Counted from the stretch's first letter, positions 37,430 to 47,243 are shown. The stretch: 64,000 nucleotides of DNA from Flavivirga jejuensis (GCF_030540765.1 NZ_JAUOEL010000007.1:111694-175693), one strand, 5' to 3'. Numbers and translations: made by a program. The notes: generated by a model from the sequence alone, not told the origin.

Positions 37430-38923
37430 TTACTTTAAAATAAAAGCTTGATTTTTAACTAATAGAATCATGTTATTAATATCGTCTTTTAAGATTCTAT
37501 CATCTTCTAATTTTTCAACTTGCTCTCTAATAATTCTGAAATTCTCTTCAATAATATCAGAAAAAGTATTGGGTCTTCTAAACTCTAGAGCTTGTGCGGC
37601 ATACATTAATTCGATCGCCAATATTTTATCGACATTTCCTAATATCTGATTGAATTTACGACCTGAAATACTCCCCATTGAGACATGGTCTTCCTGCCCT
37701 AAAGATGTTGGAATACTATCTGCTGATGGCGGAAAGCACAATGATTTATTTTCTGAAACTAAAGCTGCTGTGGTGTACTGCGGAATCATAAAACCAGAAT
37801 TTAATCCACCACCAGTAGTTAATAAACGAGGCAAACCAAACTTACCTTCCAATAACAAATAACATCTTCTGTCTGCTATATTTCCTAATTCTGAAGCTGC
37901 AATAGACGCGTAATCTAGTGCCATGGCTAAAGGTTGTCCGTGAAAATTGCCACCAGAAATAGCTTCTGTATCACTTAAAACAATCGGGTTGTCGGTAACA
38001 GCATTCATTTCTATTTCTGCCAATTCATTTAAATGATAGTAAGCATTTCTAGAGGCTCCATGAACTTGAGGAATGCAACGCATTGAATATGGATCTTGTA
38101 CACGTTCGCAATCTTCATGAGAATTTACATTTTGTGACTTATAGAGTAACATAAACATTCTTTCTGCGACTTCTATGGTTCCTTTAAAGGGACGTATTTT
38201 GTGCAATTCGTCTCTAAAAGGCGCAGAACTTCCTTGATAGCCCTCAATACTCATTGCTCCAGATACGTCTGCTAAATCTAATAAGTATTTCATTTTATTT
38301 AAGCCTACAATGGTATGTGCTAAAATAAATTGGGTACCGTTTATTAAACCTAAACCTTCTTTTGCCAGTAATGTTAAAGGGGCTAGTTTATGTTTTTCTA
38401 ATACTACTTTTGCATGCTCGATATTATTATCTATCCAGAACTCGCCCTCTCCTATTAGTGGTAAAAACAAATGTGATAAAGGAGCCAGGTCTCCAGATGC
38501 TCCAACCGAGCCTTGTTCTGGTACTACGGGTAATAAATTATTATTTATAAAATAGATGATTCTCTCAATGAGTTCTAATCGGACTCCTGAATATCCTTGA
38601 CATAGAGCATGAACTTTACAAATCATCATAATTTTAGACAACATTTTGTCTATGGGATTTCCAACGCCAACTGCGTGCGTAATTAACAGATTTTCTTGTA
38701 ATTTATTGGTTTCTTCGGATGTAATTTGAACATCACATAATGGTCCGAATCCAGTATTAATACCATAAACAGCTTTTTTACCTGCTGCCATTGTTTCAAC
38801 CTTCTTTCTACATGCTATCACACTTTCTTTTGCTTCTTTGGTAATAACGGCTTCTATTTCCCCTTTAGAAATAGCTAATACCTTTTTAACCGTTAGGTTA
38901 TCTATACCGTATTTAAATGTCAT
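37430..38923 (-). CDS. hutH: Histidine ammonia-lyase
   Basis: Removes ammonia from L-histidine to give urocanate. The self-made MIO cofactor arises from Ala-Ser-Gly in GSVGASGDLAPLSHL. YGINTGFGPLCD near the N-terminus and QDPYSMRCIPQVHGA are also conserved. ATG 38921-38923 is chosen: the upstream in-frame start at 38971 would add 16 residues unlike the family and would place the start inside the promoter. The protein is then 497 residues, near the usual 500-510. It is the first gene of the operon, divergent from a LysR regulator gene that probably controls it. Confidence 0.97.
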   Translation of the reverse strand: MTFKYGIDNLTVKKVLAISKGEIEAVITKEAKESVIACRKKVETMAAGKKAVYGINTGFGPLCDVQITSEETNKLQENLLITHAVGVGNPIDKMLSKIMMICKVHALCQGYSGVRLELIERIIYFINNNLLPVVPEQGSVGASGDLAPLSHLFLPLIGEGEFWIDNNIEHAKVVLEKHKLAPLTLLAKEGLGLINGTQFILAHTIVGLNKMKYLLDLADVSGAMSIEGYQGSSAPFRDELHKIRPFKGTIEVAERMFMLLYKSQNVNSHEDCERVQDPYSMRCIPQVHGASRNAYYHLNELAEIEMNAVTDNPIVLSDTEAISGGNFHGQPLAMALDYASIAASELGNIADRRCYLLLEGKFGLPRLLTTGGGLNSGFMIPQYTTAALVSENKSLCFPPSADSIPTSLGQEDHVSMGSISGRKFNQILGNVDKILAIELMYAAQALEFRRPNTFSDIIEENFRIIREQVEKLEDDRILKDDINNMILLVKNQAFILK

Positions 38924-38944
38924 TTTATAAAAATTGGTGAATAA

Positions 38945-38982
38945 CAAAGTTATTTTTATTTTTGATAACAAATAATACTATT
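38945..38982 (-). promoter_or_regulatory. hut operon promoter and possible LysR-type site
   Basis: On the minus strand TAACTTTG (38952-38945) matches the -7 consensus exactly, and TTTG (38972-38969) lies 16 bases upstream, slightly closer than the ideal 19. The start would be about 15 bases before the hutH ATG. Directly upstream of the -33 box is the palindrome AATAATACTATT (38971-38982), a possible site for the divergent LysR protein. The regulator link is inferred from position. Confidence 0.55.
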
Positions 38983-39002
38983 TAAGTCATAAATCAATAA
39001 CT

Positions 39003-39902
39003 ATGAGTTATCAAATAGAGTTAAGACATATCAAATATTTTTTAGCGGTTGCTAAAGATCTACATTTTAGAAAGGCTGCTGAACGTTTATTTATTTCTCA
39101 ACCTGGATTGAGTAGGCAAATTAAACAGATGGAACTTGACTTAGGGATTGTTTTATTTGAAAGACATAATAGAAAAGTAGTTCTAACAAAGGCTGGTGAA
39201 TATCTTAAAGAAGAACTCACATTAAGTTTAAAAAGCCTAGAGCATGCTTTTTCTCATGCAAAATTGTTGCACGACGGAAAGAAAGGGGATCTAAAATTTG
39301 GTTATGTAGGGTCTGCCATGCAAGAGATTATTCCAAGTTTATTAATAGAGTTTAAGAAGGAACACCCCAATATTCTTTTCGGTTTAAAAGAAATGGATAA
39401 TCATAAGCAAATTGAAGGCTTACTTTCTTATGATATAGATTTAGGTTTTGTACGTTTAGATAGGGTTCCCAAAGAATTGGAGATAAAACCTATTTTAAAA
39501 GAATGTTTCTGCCTGGTGTTACCGCATAATCATGTATTAAACAAAGAAAATTTTAAAGGTTTGCATCAACTAAAAGAAGCCTCTTTTATTTTATTCGATC
39601 CCAAGTATAGTGCGACCTATTTTGAAAAGGTGATGCAAATTTTTGATGCTAGTGGCTTTTCTCCTATGGTATCGCATAATACGATTCATGCAAGCTCTAT
39701 TTATAAACTTGTGGAGAATCATTTTGGGGTTTCTATTGTTCCTAAATCTTTAACAGATCCGAATAATAAGAAATTGAAATTCATAGAATTATCTAAAATA
39801 AAACAAAGAACAACACTTTCTATTGTTTGGAATAAGAGCAATAGAAACCCTATTTTGAGTCATGTTTTTGATATTATTTCAGAACTATCAGATAGCCTAT
39901 AG
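39003..39902 (+). CDS. LysR-family transcriptional regulator, divergent from hut genes
   Basis: A winged helix-turn-helix DNA-binding domain is at residues about 1-65 (IKYFLAVAKDLHFRKAAERL, then FISQPGLSRQIKQMELDLG and LFERHNRKVVLTKAG). A periplasmic-binding-like effector domain follows (about 90-295; GDLKFGYVGSAMQEIIPSLL, DLGFVRLD, HFGVSIVPKSL). The length of 299 residues is normal. The 79-base gap to hutH contains the hut promoter. LysR proteins often control a divergent operon, so regulation of histidine use by histidine or urocanate is the likeliest role; that is inference, and proteobacterial hut genes use the unrelated repressor HutC. Confidence 0.93.
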   Translation: MSYQIELRHIKYFLAVAKDLHFRKAAERLFISQPGLSRQIKQMELDLGIVLFERHNRKVVLTKAGEYLKEELTLSLKSLEHAFSHAKLLHDGKKGDLKFGYVGSAMQEIIPSLLIEFKKEHPNILFGLKEMDNHKQIEGLLSYDIDLGFVRLDRVPKELEIKPILKECFCLVLPHNHVLNKENFKGLHQLKEASFILFDPKYSATYFEKVMQIFDASGFSPMVSHNTIHASSIYKLVENHFGVSIVPKSLTDPNNKKLKFIELSKIKQRTTLSIVWNKSNRNPILSHVFDIISELSDSL

Positions 39903-40130
39903 ACTAGAAGTTCATGGGGTCGATTTACAACTCCCCTCTTGGTTTTGTTTTTCTTATTGTTAGTAGCTCTATGCACAATACAATAGCATACTATATCCTT
40001 AATAATTAAGTTTAACTATTATTAAATGAGAGTATAACTATAAGTAAATGCTAGTCATGATATTTACTAAGAGTCAGAGATATTTACCATTTAAACAAAG
40101 GAAAAATCAAACTATATGAACAAATAAAAA

Positions 40131-40322
40131 ATTCTTGAAACTGACTCTCTTCTTTTGCCTACAGTCCAACTTGACTCAAGGGTCTGAGAATTTTTATATT
40201 AAAGTGAGCTATTAATGAGACTTCTCCTTTGTCGAAATTGACATAATTATAGAGTTTTTTTAATCACATTGATTTTACCTCGAGCCTGGTTAGCAAAGGC
40301 AGGAATAGTCAGTTTCAAGAAT
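40131..40322. mobile_element. Small inverted-repeat element (192 bp)
   Basis: ATTCTTGAAACTGACT (40131-40146) is exactly repeated in inverted orientation at 40307-40322, and the complementarity continues imperfectly inward (CTTTTGCC against GGCAAAG-like bases). There is no coding capacity. Single or degenerate ends of the same sequence lie at about 5129, 13068 and 44348. It fills most of the gap between the LysR gene and the convergent aminotransferase gene; the remainder (39903-40130) is AT-rich with nothing else seen. Confidence 0.6.
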
Positions 40323-40358
40323 TCTTCTATGGTATTTAAGATCAATAAAGCGTTTAAG

Positions 40359-41876
40359 TTATAATTTAAACCATTCTTGAGTTATCTCTTTTTCTGTATC
40401 GTGATTTCCTTTATGAATAAACTCGTTTTTTATAGCGTTGTACTCATAATCTTCCCCCCAGCTCTTATAATGCGCTGCGACCTCTTTTATAGCATCACAG
40501 ATAAAGTATATATCCTCATTAGTCATTGTTGGGTGAATTGACATTCTTATCCATCCTGGACGTTCTATCAAACAGCCTTCTAATATTTTTTGTTCTATAG
40601 ATTTGGATGTTGGTTCGTCTACATTTAATAAATAATGCCCATAGGTTCCTGCACAAGAACAGCCTCCTCTGGTTTGTACTCCAAAGCGATCGTTCAATAG
40701 CTTAACTATTAAATTGTAATGGGCATCTTCAATATAAAAAGAGAAGACTCCTAATCTATCTGTATGTTCTGGTGCTAATATTGTTAGGTTTTCTATCTTT
40801 CCCAGTCTTTCAAAAATGAGAGCATTTAACTCATGCTCTCTATCTAAAATATTTTGTACGCCCATTTTTTCTTTAAGCTGAATGGATAGTGCAATTTTTA
40901 TAGCTTGTAAAAACCCTGGTGTTCCACCGTCTTCTCTGGTTTCAATATCATCTATATAATCATGATCGCCCCAAGGATTTGTATAAGATACGGTACCGCC
41001 TCCTGGATTATCTGGAACCAGGTTTTTATATAACTTTTTGTTAAAGATCAATACCCCTGAGGCACCTGGTCCTCCTAAAAATTTATGTGGAGAAAACGTA
41101 ATAGCATCTAGATATTCTTCTTCATTTTCTGGATGCATATCAATATCTATATATGGTGCCGAGCATGCAAAATCTACGAAGCACAATCCGTTATTCTGGT
41201 GCATGATTCTTGCTACTTCATGATAATTGGTTCTTATACCTGTTACGTTAGAGCATCCTGTAATTGCTGCGATTTTTATAGGGCAATCTTTATATTTGGC
41301 AATAAGTTTTTCTAAATTTTCAGCACATGGTAACCCATTTTCATTAGAAGGAATAACTTCAACCTTTGCTATCGTTTCTAACCAGGATGTTTGATTAGAA
41401 TGGTGCTCCATATGAGATACAAAAATGATCGGTTTTAAAGCTTCAGGAACTTCTGTATGATCTTTTAAATTCTCATTTAATTTTAAACCTAAAATACGTT
41501 GAAACTTATTGATGGCACCTGTCATACCTGTTCCAACTGTTATAAGGACATCTTCCTTTGAAGCATTTACATGGTTTTTAATGATGTTTCTAGCATCGTG
41601 GTAAGCTAGAGTCATAGCAGAACCCGTAATAGATGTTTCTGTATGTGTATTAGCTACAAAAGGGCCTATTTCATTAAGTAATTTTTCTTCTATGGGTCTA
41701 TATAATCTTCCACTAGCTGTCCAATCGGCATAAATAATTTTTTGTTTACCATAAGGTGATTCAAAAAATTGGTTGGCTCCAACGATGTTTTCTCTAAAAG
41801 ATTTAAAATAATCTTCAAGGTTTGATCCTTTAACTTTGGTTTCTGGGATTTGTTTATTCTTTATAGTCTTAATCAT
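40359..41876 (-). CDS. Class V aminotransferase / cysteine desulfurase-like PLP enzyme
   Basis: PLP-dependent fold-type I enzyme. The N-terminal YADWTASGRLYRPIEEKLL, the cofactor-binding VGTGMTGAINKFQ, the Schiff-base Lys in FSPHKFLGGPGASGVLIF, and the late GGCSCAGTYGHYLLN are all visible. The Cys residues in GGCSCAG lie where the catalytic loop of desulfurases is found, but the protein (505 residues) is about 100 longer than NifS/SufS and no suf or isc genes are nearby. Cysteine desulfurase, selenocysteine lyase and kynureninase-like activities remain possible. It is a single gene, convergent with the LysR gene and facing the 192-bp inverted-repeat element. Confidence 0.87.
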   Translation of the reverse strand: MIKTIKNKQIPETKVKGSNLEDYFKSFRENIVGANQFFESPYGKQKIIYADWTASGRLYRPIEEKLLNEIGPFVANTHTETSITGSAMTLAYHDARNIIKNHVNASKEDVLITVGTGMTGAINKFQRILGLKLNENLKDHTEVPEALKPIIFVSHMEHHSNQTSWLETIAKVEVIPSNENGLPCAENLEKLIAKYKDCPIKIAAITGCSNVTGIRTNYHEVARIMHQNNGLCFVDFACSAPYIDIDMHPENEEEYLDAITFSPHKFLGGPGASGVLIFNKKLYKNLVPDNPGGGTVSYTNPWGDHDYIDDIETREDGGTPGFLQAIKIALSIQLKEKMGVQNILDREHELNALIFERLGKIENLTILAPEHTDRLGVFSFYIEDAHYNLIVKLLNDRFGVQTRGGCSCAGTYGHYLLNVDEPTSKSIEQKILEGCLIERPGWIRMSIHPTMTNEDIYFICDAIKEVAAHYKSWGEDYEYNAIKNEFIHKGNHDTEKEITQEWFKL

Positions 41877-42043
41877 AAATTTTTATCTGATTTCTATAAA
41901 TATTTATTTGGTCTCAACTGTAGTTAAAACTATTTACAGTAGTGTGGTTTGCTTTCTGTTTCTAAAAATTTTGAAACAAGTTTCACGAATTCACACTAAC
42001 TCAGTTTTACCATGTTTATTCTTTTATTTTTGTATTTAACGAA

Positions 42044-42091
42044 GCAGACTTTCAGTCTGTCAAAACAAACTTATGGACTTCCAGTCCATAA
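42044..42091. repeat. Two tandem short hairpins after dsbD-like gene
   Basis: CAGACT-TTC-AGTCTG (42045-42059) and TTATGGACT-TCC-AGTCCATAA (42071-42091) are perfect stems with 3-base loops, placed head to tail just beyond the stop of the DsbD-type gene. Short hairpins with a GACTTTCAGTC or GACTTCCAGTC centre are known as dispersed repeats in this phylum. They may also trim or stabilise the transcript end. Confidence 0.65.
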
Positions 42092-42093
42092 AT

Positions 42094-44187
42094 TTATTTG
42101 AATTTAGAAACGCCTGCTTTTAGCCAGGTATAGTACTCATCCACATCTGGTGTATATGCCACAGGGTCTATTAGGTTGTCTTCATTATGATCCATAAGAA
42201 CATAAAATGGTTGCGAATTTGTTTTATATTTTACAGCTTGTAATTCACTCCATTTTTGTCCTATATACTTTAATTTTTTGCCTGGTCGTAGCTTTGAATC
42301 TATAACTTCGTTGGCTTCTAATTTACGCTTGTCATCTACATATAATGAAATTAGAACAACATCTTTTTTAAGTATGTCTAATACTTTAGGTTTTACCCAA
42401 ACGTTTTGCTCCATTTTTCTACAATTAACACAAGCATGTCCTGTAAAATCGATCATAACAGGTTTGCCTACTTTTTTAGCATATGCTAATCCTTTATCAT
42501 AATCGTTAAAAGCTAAAATGTTATGAGGTGGCATTAAGTGAGCGCCTTCTGGAATGGCTTCATGACTATCTGCCGAAACGGAACCAGAACCTGTTTTAGC
42601 AAACCCAACGCCATAAGGAGATTCACTATAATGCTGTGGTGGTGGGAAAGCACTAATTAGGTTTAATGGTGCGCCCCAAAGTCCAGGAATCATATAAATA
42701 GTAAAAGATAAGACTATTAGACCTAGACTTAATCGTCCTACCGAAATATGAGTTAACGGTGAATCGTGTGGTAATTGTATTTTCCCGAAAAGATAGAATG
42801 CTAAAGCGCCAAATATAGCAATCCAAATGGCTATAAATACTTCACGTTCCAGCCAATGTAATTGTAGTACCAGATCGGCATTTGATAAGAATTTAAATGC
42901 TAATGCCAATTCTAAAAATCCTAAAACGACTTTTACTGTATTTAACCAGCCTCCAGATTTTGGTAATGAGTTTAACCAGCCTGGGAATGCTGCGAATAAA
43001 GCAAAAGGTAGTGCAATAGCAGTTGAGAAACCTAACATTCCTATAACTGGAGCTAAACCTCCTTTAGATGCCGAAAGAACAATAATATTACCTACAAATG
43101 GCCCTGTACAAGAAAAAGATACAATAGCTAACGCCAAAGCCATAAAGAAAATACCTATTAACCCACCTCTATCTGCTTGTCTGTCTACTTTATTTGCCCA
43201 CGAATTAGGGAGCATAATCTCAAAAGCACCAAGAAATGAAACAGCAAAGATGATTATTACAACGAAAAATATTAAATTAAATGTAACACCTGTGGAAAAT
43301 TCATTAATTGCACTTGCTCCAAAAATAGCTACAACAGCAGAACCTAAAACCACATAAATAACAATAATGGAAAGTCCATAAATAATTGCATTCTTTATCC
43401 CTGCGGCTTTAGTTTTACTTTGCTTGGTAAAGAAACTCACCGTCATTGGAATTAAAGGAAATACGCAAGGTGTAAACAAAGCAATAAAGCCTGCTCCTAG
43501 TCCTAAAATAAAAATTGTCCAAAGTCCTTTTTTTGATCCTGAATCTGAAGATGGTTTTTCTGTTTTTTTTGTAACTGCTATAGCTGCTTCATCCACTTTA
43601 TCTTCGACAACCGTCTCTTCCTCCTTTTCTATTTTATCTTCTTTTAATTCTGAATCTGAAGAAGGTGTATCTTCTGGTTGGGCTTTAACAACAGGGGGAT
43701 TAGTTGTTTTTGCTTTCTCTTCTTTCTTAGCTGGTTTTAACGCTGGCAAATTAAAAACCAGATCAACTTCTTTAGGTGGTAAACACTTGGTATCATCGCA
43801 TACCATAAACTCAACGGTAGCGTTCACAACCTGTTTACCTCCTAGGACTTTTATTTTTTGTTCAAAATTGGCTCTTTTTTCAAAAAACTTAATTTTCATC
43901 TCAAAAATAGGGTCGTCTATCGTATGTCCTTCTTCTTCAGAGGTATTTCCTAATGTTTTAAAAGTACCGTCTTCATCATCATACGTGAATGTTGTTGCAA
44001 CAGGCCCTCCTTCTGGTACGGCTTGCGAATATAGATGCCAACCAGATTCTATACTTGCCTTAGAAATCAATTTATACTCGGTATCGGAGATTTTCTCAAC
44101 TGAAGTTGTCCATGTTACTGGTTCAAAAATTTGAGAATTCCCTATACTTAAAGTAAATAAGGCTAATAGAATAATAAGTTTTTTCAT
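42094..44187 (-). CDS. dsbD: DsbD-type thiol:disulfide interchange protein
   Basis: Moves reducing equivalents from the cytoplasm to the cell envelope. It has a signal peptide (ends near GNSQ), an N-terminal DsbD-alpha-like domain (to about residue 135), and a low-complexity acidic linker (about 140-220). Eight transmembrane helices follow with the two redox Cys regions CVFPLIPMTVSFF and SFSCTGPFVGNI. The C-terminal thioredoxin domain contains FTGHACVNCRKMEQNVW (CxxC). The length of 697 residues fits flavobacterial DsbD. It probably serves periplasmic thioredoxin-like proteins or cytochrome c maturation. A terminator hairpin upstream separates it from the peptidase gene. Confidence 0.94.
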   Translation of the reverse strand: MKKLIILLALFTLSIGNSQIFEPVTWTTSVEKISDTEYKLISKASIESGWHLYSQAVPEGGPVATTFTYDDEDGTFKTLGNTSEEEGHTIDDPIFEMKIKFFEKRANFEQKIKVLGGKQVVNATVEFMVCDDTKCLPPKEVDLVFNLPALKPAKKEEKAKTTNPPVVKAQPEDTPSSDSELKEDKIEKEEETVVEDKVDEAAIAVTKKTEKPSSDSGSKKGLWTIFILGLGAGFIALFTPCVFPLIPMTVSFFTKQSKTKAAGIKNAIIYGLSIIVIYVVLGSAVVAIFGASAINEFSTGVTFNLIFFVVIIIFAVSFLGAFEIMLPNSWANKVDRQADRGGLIGIFFMALALAIVSFSCTGPFVGNIIVLSASKGGLAPVIGMLGFSTAIALPFALFAAFPGWLNSLPKSGGWLNTVKVVLGFLELALAFKFLSNADLVLQLHWLEREVFIAIWIAIFGALAFYLFGKIQLPHDSPLTHISVGRLSLGLIVLSFTIYMIPGLWGAPLNLISAFPPPQHYSESPYGVGFAKTGSGSVSADSHEAIPEGAHLMPPHNILAFNDYDKGLAYAKKVGKPVMIDFTGHACVNCRKMEQNVWVKPKVLDILKKDVVLISLYVDDKRKLEANEVIDSKLRPGKKLKYIGQKWSELQAVKYKTNSQPFYVLMDHNEDNLIDPVAYTPDVDEYYTWLKAGVSKFK

Positions 44188-44204
44188 AATGCTATTTTAT
44201 ATAT

Positions 44205-44237
44205 TTTAAAAAAGGGCTATTTAATAAATAACCCTTT
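44205..44237 (-). terminator. Terminator between M16 peptidase and dsbD genes
   Basis: On the minus strand AAAGGGTTATTT (44237-44226) pairs with AAATAGCCCTTT (44222-44211) with one mismatch, followed by a T-run (CCCTTTTTTAAAA). It lies after the M16 peptidase gene and 18 bases before the dsbD start. Confidence 0.7.
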
Positions 44238-44347
44238 TATTATCTTTCTTTTATATTTCAACTGACTAACCCGAATATAATGAACACAAAAACAAATGTA
44301 TTAAGAAAGATATTGGTTTACTTTTTTATTATATATTTTTTTAAAAA

Positions 44348-44393
44348 ATTCTTGAAATTGACTATCTCTGAGGCAATGGTCGGAGATTTTTTT
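44348..44393 (+). repeat. Solo end of the 40131-type repeat with hairpin and T-run
   Basis: ATTCTTGAAATTGACTATC (44348-44366) is a one-mismatch relative of the end of the 192-bp element at 40131-40322. It is followed by a hairpin (ATCTCTGA with TCGGAGAT) and seven T on the plus strand. The flanking genes are both on the minus strand, so this terminator-like structure has no obvious gene to end. Confidence 0.5.
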
Positions 44394-44408
44394 AGATTTA
44401 AAAACACT

Positions 44409-47243
44409 TTAAACTTCAGGTTTAAATACTATTTCATAGGATTTAACTCCTTTTAAAAGTTTTTTAACAAAGCCTTGAATGTCTTTTGTTGTAATAGTTT
44501 TAATAATATCTTCAAAATTCTTTGAAGCATTCATATTATAATTTTCACGATAGTAATTTACTAACAAACTCATATCGTAACTATTATAATTTTTTTGCTG
44601 TTTTCTTTCTTTTAAATAGTTTGTTAATGTTTTATCTAAATCTTCCTGAATAATATTTCCTTTTGCTATTTTTTTAATTTCTTGGTGCACAATAGTTATT
44701 AGGGTTTCTGCCTTTTCTGGATTACAATCAAAATTTACAGAAATGGATGCTTTTTGTAGTGGACGTTTAGACAAACCTGCGCTTGCTCTAGCTCCATATG
44801 TTCCTCCTTCTTCTTCTCTTAAGGTTTCTGTAAACCTTAACTTTAGCATATCTCCTATTGAACGGGCTATTAGGGCATTTTTTAAACTATGTTTATAATC
44901 ATTTTTATATAAAATCCTTACTGAACTTTTTGGGTCTTCCATTTTTAGATAAATATCTTTATCTATTTTCCCACTAAGCCATGGTGTTGAGTTATCTTTC
45001 CAAACTTCTTTTTGTTTATTGGTTGGTATACTAGCTATATATTTTTCTAATAAAGGTTTAAGGCTGTCTTTTTGAATATCTCCAACAATAAAAAACTCAA
45101 AGTCTGCAGCATTACCAAATCGGTCATTATAGATCGTCTTTATCTTATCGAGAGAAATATCTTTAATAAAATCATCATTAAACAGGCGTCGCTTTGGGTT
45201 ATTAGCACCATACAACGCAACCGTCATACTATCCTTCATTTTTTCTCCAATATTTTCTTTTCTTCTTATTTTGTAATTCTCTACATTTTGCATGATAACA
45301 TTAAATCCATTCTCATCAAAACGAGGCTTCACAAAACGAAGATATACCATCTGTAACATCGTCTCTGTATCTTTTGTTACAGAAGAACCTTTTATGCTTT
45401 CTGACAGGCCTGAGATACTAACTGAAGCATCAGCCGTTTTACCTGCTAACACTTTTGGTAAGTCTGTATCTGAATAATCTCCTAACCCAGAATATTGTAT
45501 AACATTGCTTAATAAATCTGCTGAAGGCAAATCTGAATCTTTTAATAAAGAAGTACCTCCTTTACTTATACCGTTTAATTGTACATCATTTGCTTTTTTA
45601 TTAGCATATTTATAATGCACTTTAATATCATTACTCAAAGTAAAAGTCGTAGATTCTAATGCTTTATTTTCCTCTTCAGAAATAATCTTTCCTTTTTTTA
45701 TAGTAATACCAGAAATTAGTGTTTTTCCTCCAAAATCATCTGTATAAGCTTCTATAGATGTATCATTTTCTACTGCATTAATAGTGCTTAAAGCTTCTTC
45801 TTTGGTTAAATTATTATTACCAGCGACCCCTGTAACAGTTAAAAATCTGTTTTTATCTGTATATAGTTTTTTAAGGGCTGCATGAACTTCTTCTGATTTT
45901 AATTTACTATAAATTGATTTTACTATTTCAAATTCTTTTTCAATATCTGTAATCGTTTCATTATTTAAATAATTATCTTGTATTGATTGAGCGATACTAG
46001 CATGAGATACATCATCTTTTTTACTAACTTGATTTTCGTAATAGCTTAGTATATCTGATATAGTTCGGTCTATTTCTGCTTTGGTAAAACCAAATGTCAC
46101 CGCTCTATTTACTTCTGTTAAAACAGATTTAAATGCTGCTAGTTGCTCATTTGGTTTTGGGAATATAGAAATGTTAAAAGTTTTAGTTGTTCTGGAATGA
46201 TTTGCATAATTAATACGAGCACTAAGAAAAGTAGCTTCTGGCTTTCTGGAAAGCTCGGTTATCCTTGCAGATAGCATATTAGTAGCCATATAGTTTAATA
46301 AGGATTCTTTTAAACTTAAAACGGTTTCGTTTTTTAAAGGTTTGGGGTGCCTGATTCCAAAACTTATACTAGATGTGGAAACTTCTTCATCCATAGCCAT
46401 AGCATACAGCATATCTTCATTATCTGGGATATTAACAACGAAACGTGTTTTAGGTTCTTTTACGGCTGGAATCTTTGAGAATAGTTTTATAATTTTTTCT
46501 TCTATTTGATTAACGTCTATATCTCCTACAACAGCAATAGCTTGCAAATCTGTTCTATACCAATCTTTATAAAAATCTCGTAATGCTTTATATTCAAAAT
46601 TATCTACAATATCCATTAATCCAATTGGCATACGTTGTGCATACTTCGAATTATTAAATATAGTTTCTTTAGTTTTCTGAAAAATTCGCACCCTCCCATT
46701 TTGTCGTGTACGCCATTCTTCTTTTATAACGCCTCTTTCTGCATCAATTTCTTCGTCTGTAAGCAATAAGTAGTTTGACCAATCGTGTAATATTAATAAG
46801 CCAGTATCTATAAGCTCTGGTGTTGTTGGAATGTTATTTATATTATATACTGTTTCATCAAAAGATGTGTAAGCATTGATATCTTTTCCAAAAACCAACC
46901 CATGTTTTTCCATGGCATTTAAAAGGCCTTTTCCTTCAAAATTTTTGGTACCATTAAACGCCATGTGTTCTAAAAAATGTGCTAATCCTTGCTGATCATC
47001 ATTTTCTAAAACAGAGCCTACGTTTTGGATAATATAATAGCTTGCTACATCTTTGGTTACATCTGTACTTTTTAGATAATAGGTCATACCATTTGGTAAA
47101 ATGCCCTTTTTAACGCTAAGATCTACAGGTAACAAACTATTTAATTCTGTGTCTAGTACTTTACCTTGTCCAAATAAATGGGTTGCTGTCCCTGCTACAA
47201 AAAACAGGAAAGCAATTACTTTAACTTGATTCTTAATAATCAT
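44409..47243 (-). CDS. M16-family zinc metallopeptidase (insulinase-like, PqqL type)
   Basis: Exported peptidase: the signal peptide ends at HLFGQ. It consists of two M16 halves. The first contains the inverted zinc motif HFLEHMAFNGT and the downstream Glu in DAERGVIKEEWR, so it is catalytic. The second half (from about residue 500) is the inactive partner, ending with EEEGGTYGARASAGLS and the C-terminal VKSYEIVFKPEV. The length of 944 residues is typical of PqqL-like proteins. It probably degrades peptides in the periplasm or at the surface. It has no T9SS tail. Confidence 0.94.
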   Translation of the reverse strand: MIIKNQVKVIAFLFFVAGTATHLFGQGKVLDTELNSLLPVDLSVKKGILPNGMTYYLKSTDVTKDVASYYIIQNVGSVLENDDQQGLAHFLEHMAFNGTKNFEGKGLLNAMEKHGLVFGKDINAYTSFDETVYNINNIPTTPELIDTGLLILHDWSNYLLLTDEEIDAERGVIKEEWRTRQNGRVRIFQKTKETIFNNSKYAQRMPIGLMDIVDNFEYKALRDFYKDWYRTDLQAIAVVGDIDVNQIEEKIIKLFSKIPAVKEPKTRFVVNIPDNEDMLYAMAMDEEVSTSSISFGIRHPKPLKNETVLSLKESLLNYMATNMLSARITELSRKPEATFLSARINYANHSRTTKTFNISIFPKPNEQLAAFKSVLTEVNRAVTFGFTKAEIDRTISDILSYYENQVSKKDDVSHASIAQSIQDNYLNNETITDIEKEFEIVKSIYSKLKSEEVHAALKKLYTDKNRFLTVTGVAGNNNLTKEEALSTINAVENDTSIEAYTDDFGGKTLISGITIKKGKIISEEENKALESTTFTLSNDIKVHYKYANKKANDVQLNGISKGGTSLLKDSDLPSADLLSNVIQYSGLGDYSDTDLPKVLAGKTADASVSISGLSESIKGSSVTKDTETMLQMVYLRFVKPRFDENGFNVIMQNVENYKIRRKENIGEKMKDSMTVALYGANNPKRRLFNDDFIKDISLDKIKTIYNDRFGNAADFEFFIVGDIQKDSLKPLLEKYIASIPTNKQKEVWKDNSTPWLSGKIDKDIYLKMEDPKSSVRILYKNDYKHSLKNALIARSIGDMLKLRFTETLREEEGGTYGARASAGLSKRPLQKASISVNFDCNPEKAETLITIVHQEIKKIAKGNIIQEDLDKTLTNYLKERKQQKNYNSYDMSLLVNYYRENYNMNASKNFEDIIKTITTKDIQGFVKKLLKGVKSYEIVFKPEV

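Noticed and set aside
42827..44134. Two long plus-strand frames (42827-43357 and 43424-44134) opposite dsbD
   Set aside because: They are low-complexity shadows; the minus-strand gene has complete DsbD domains and redox motifs.
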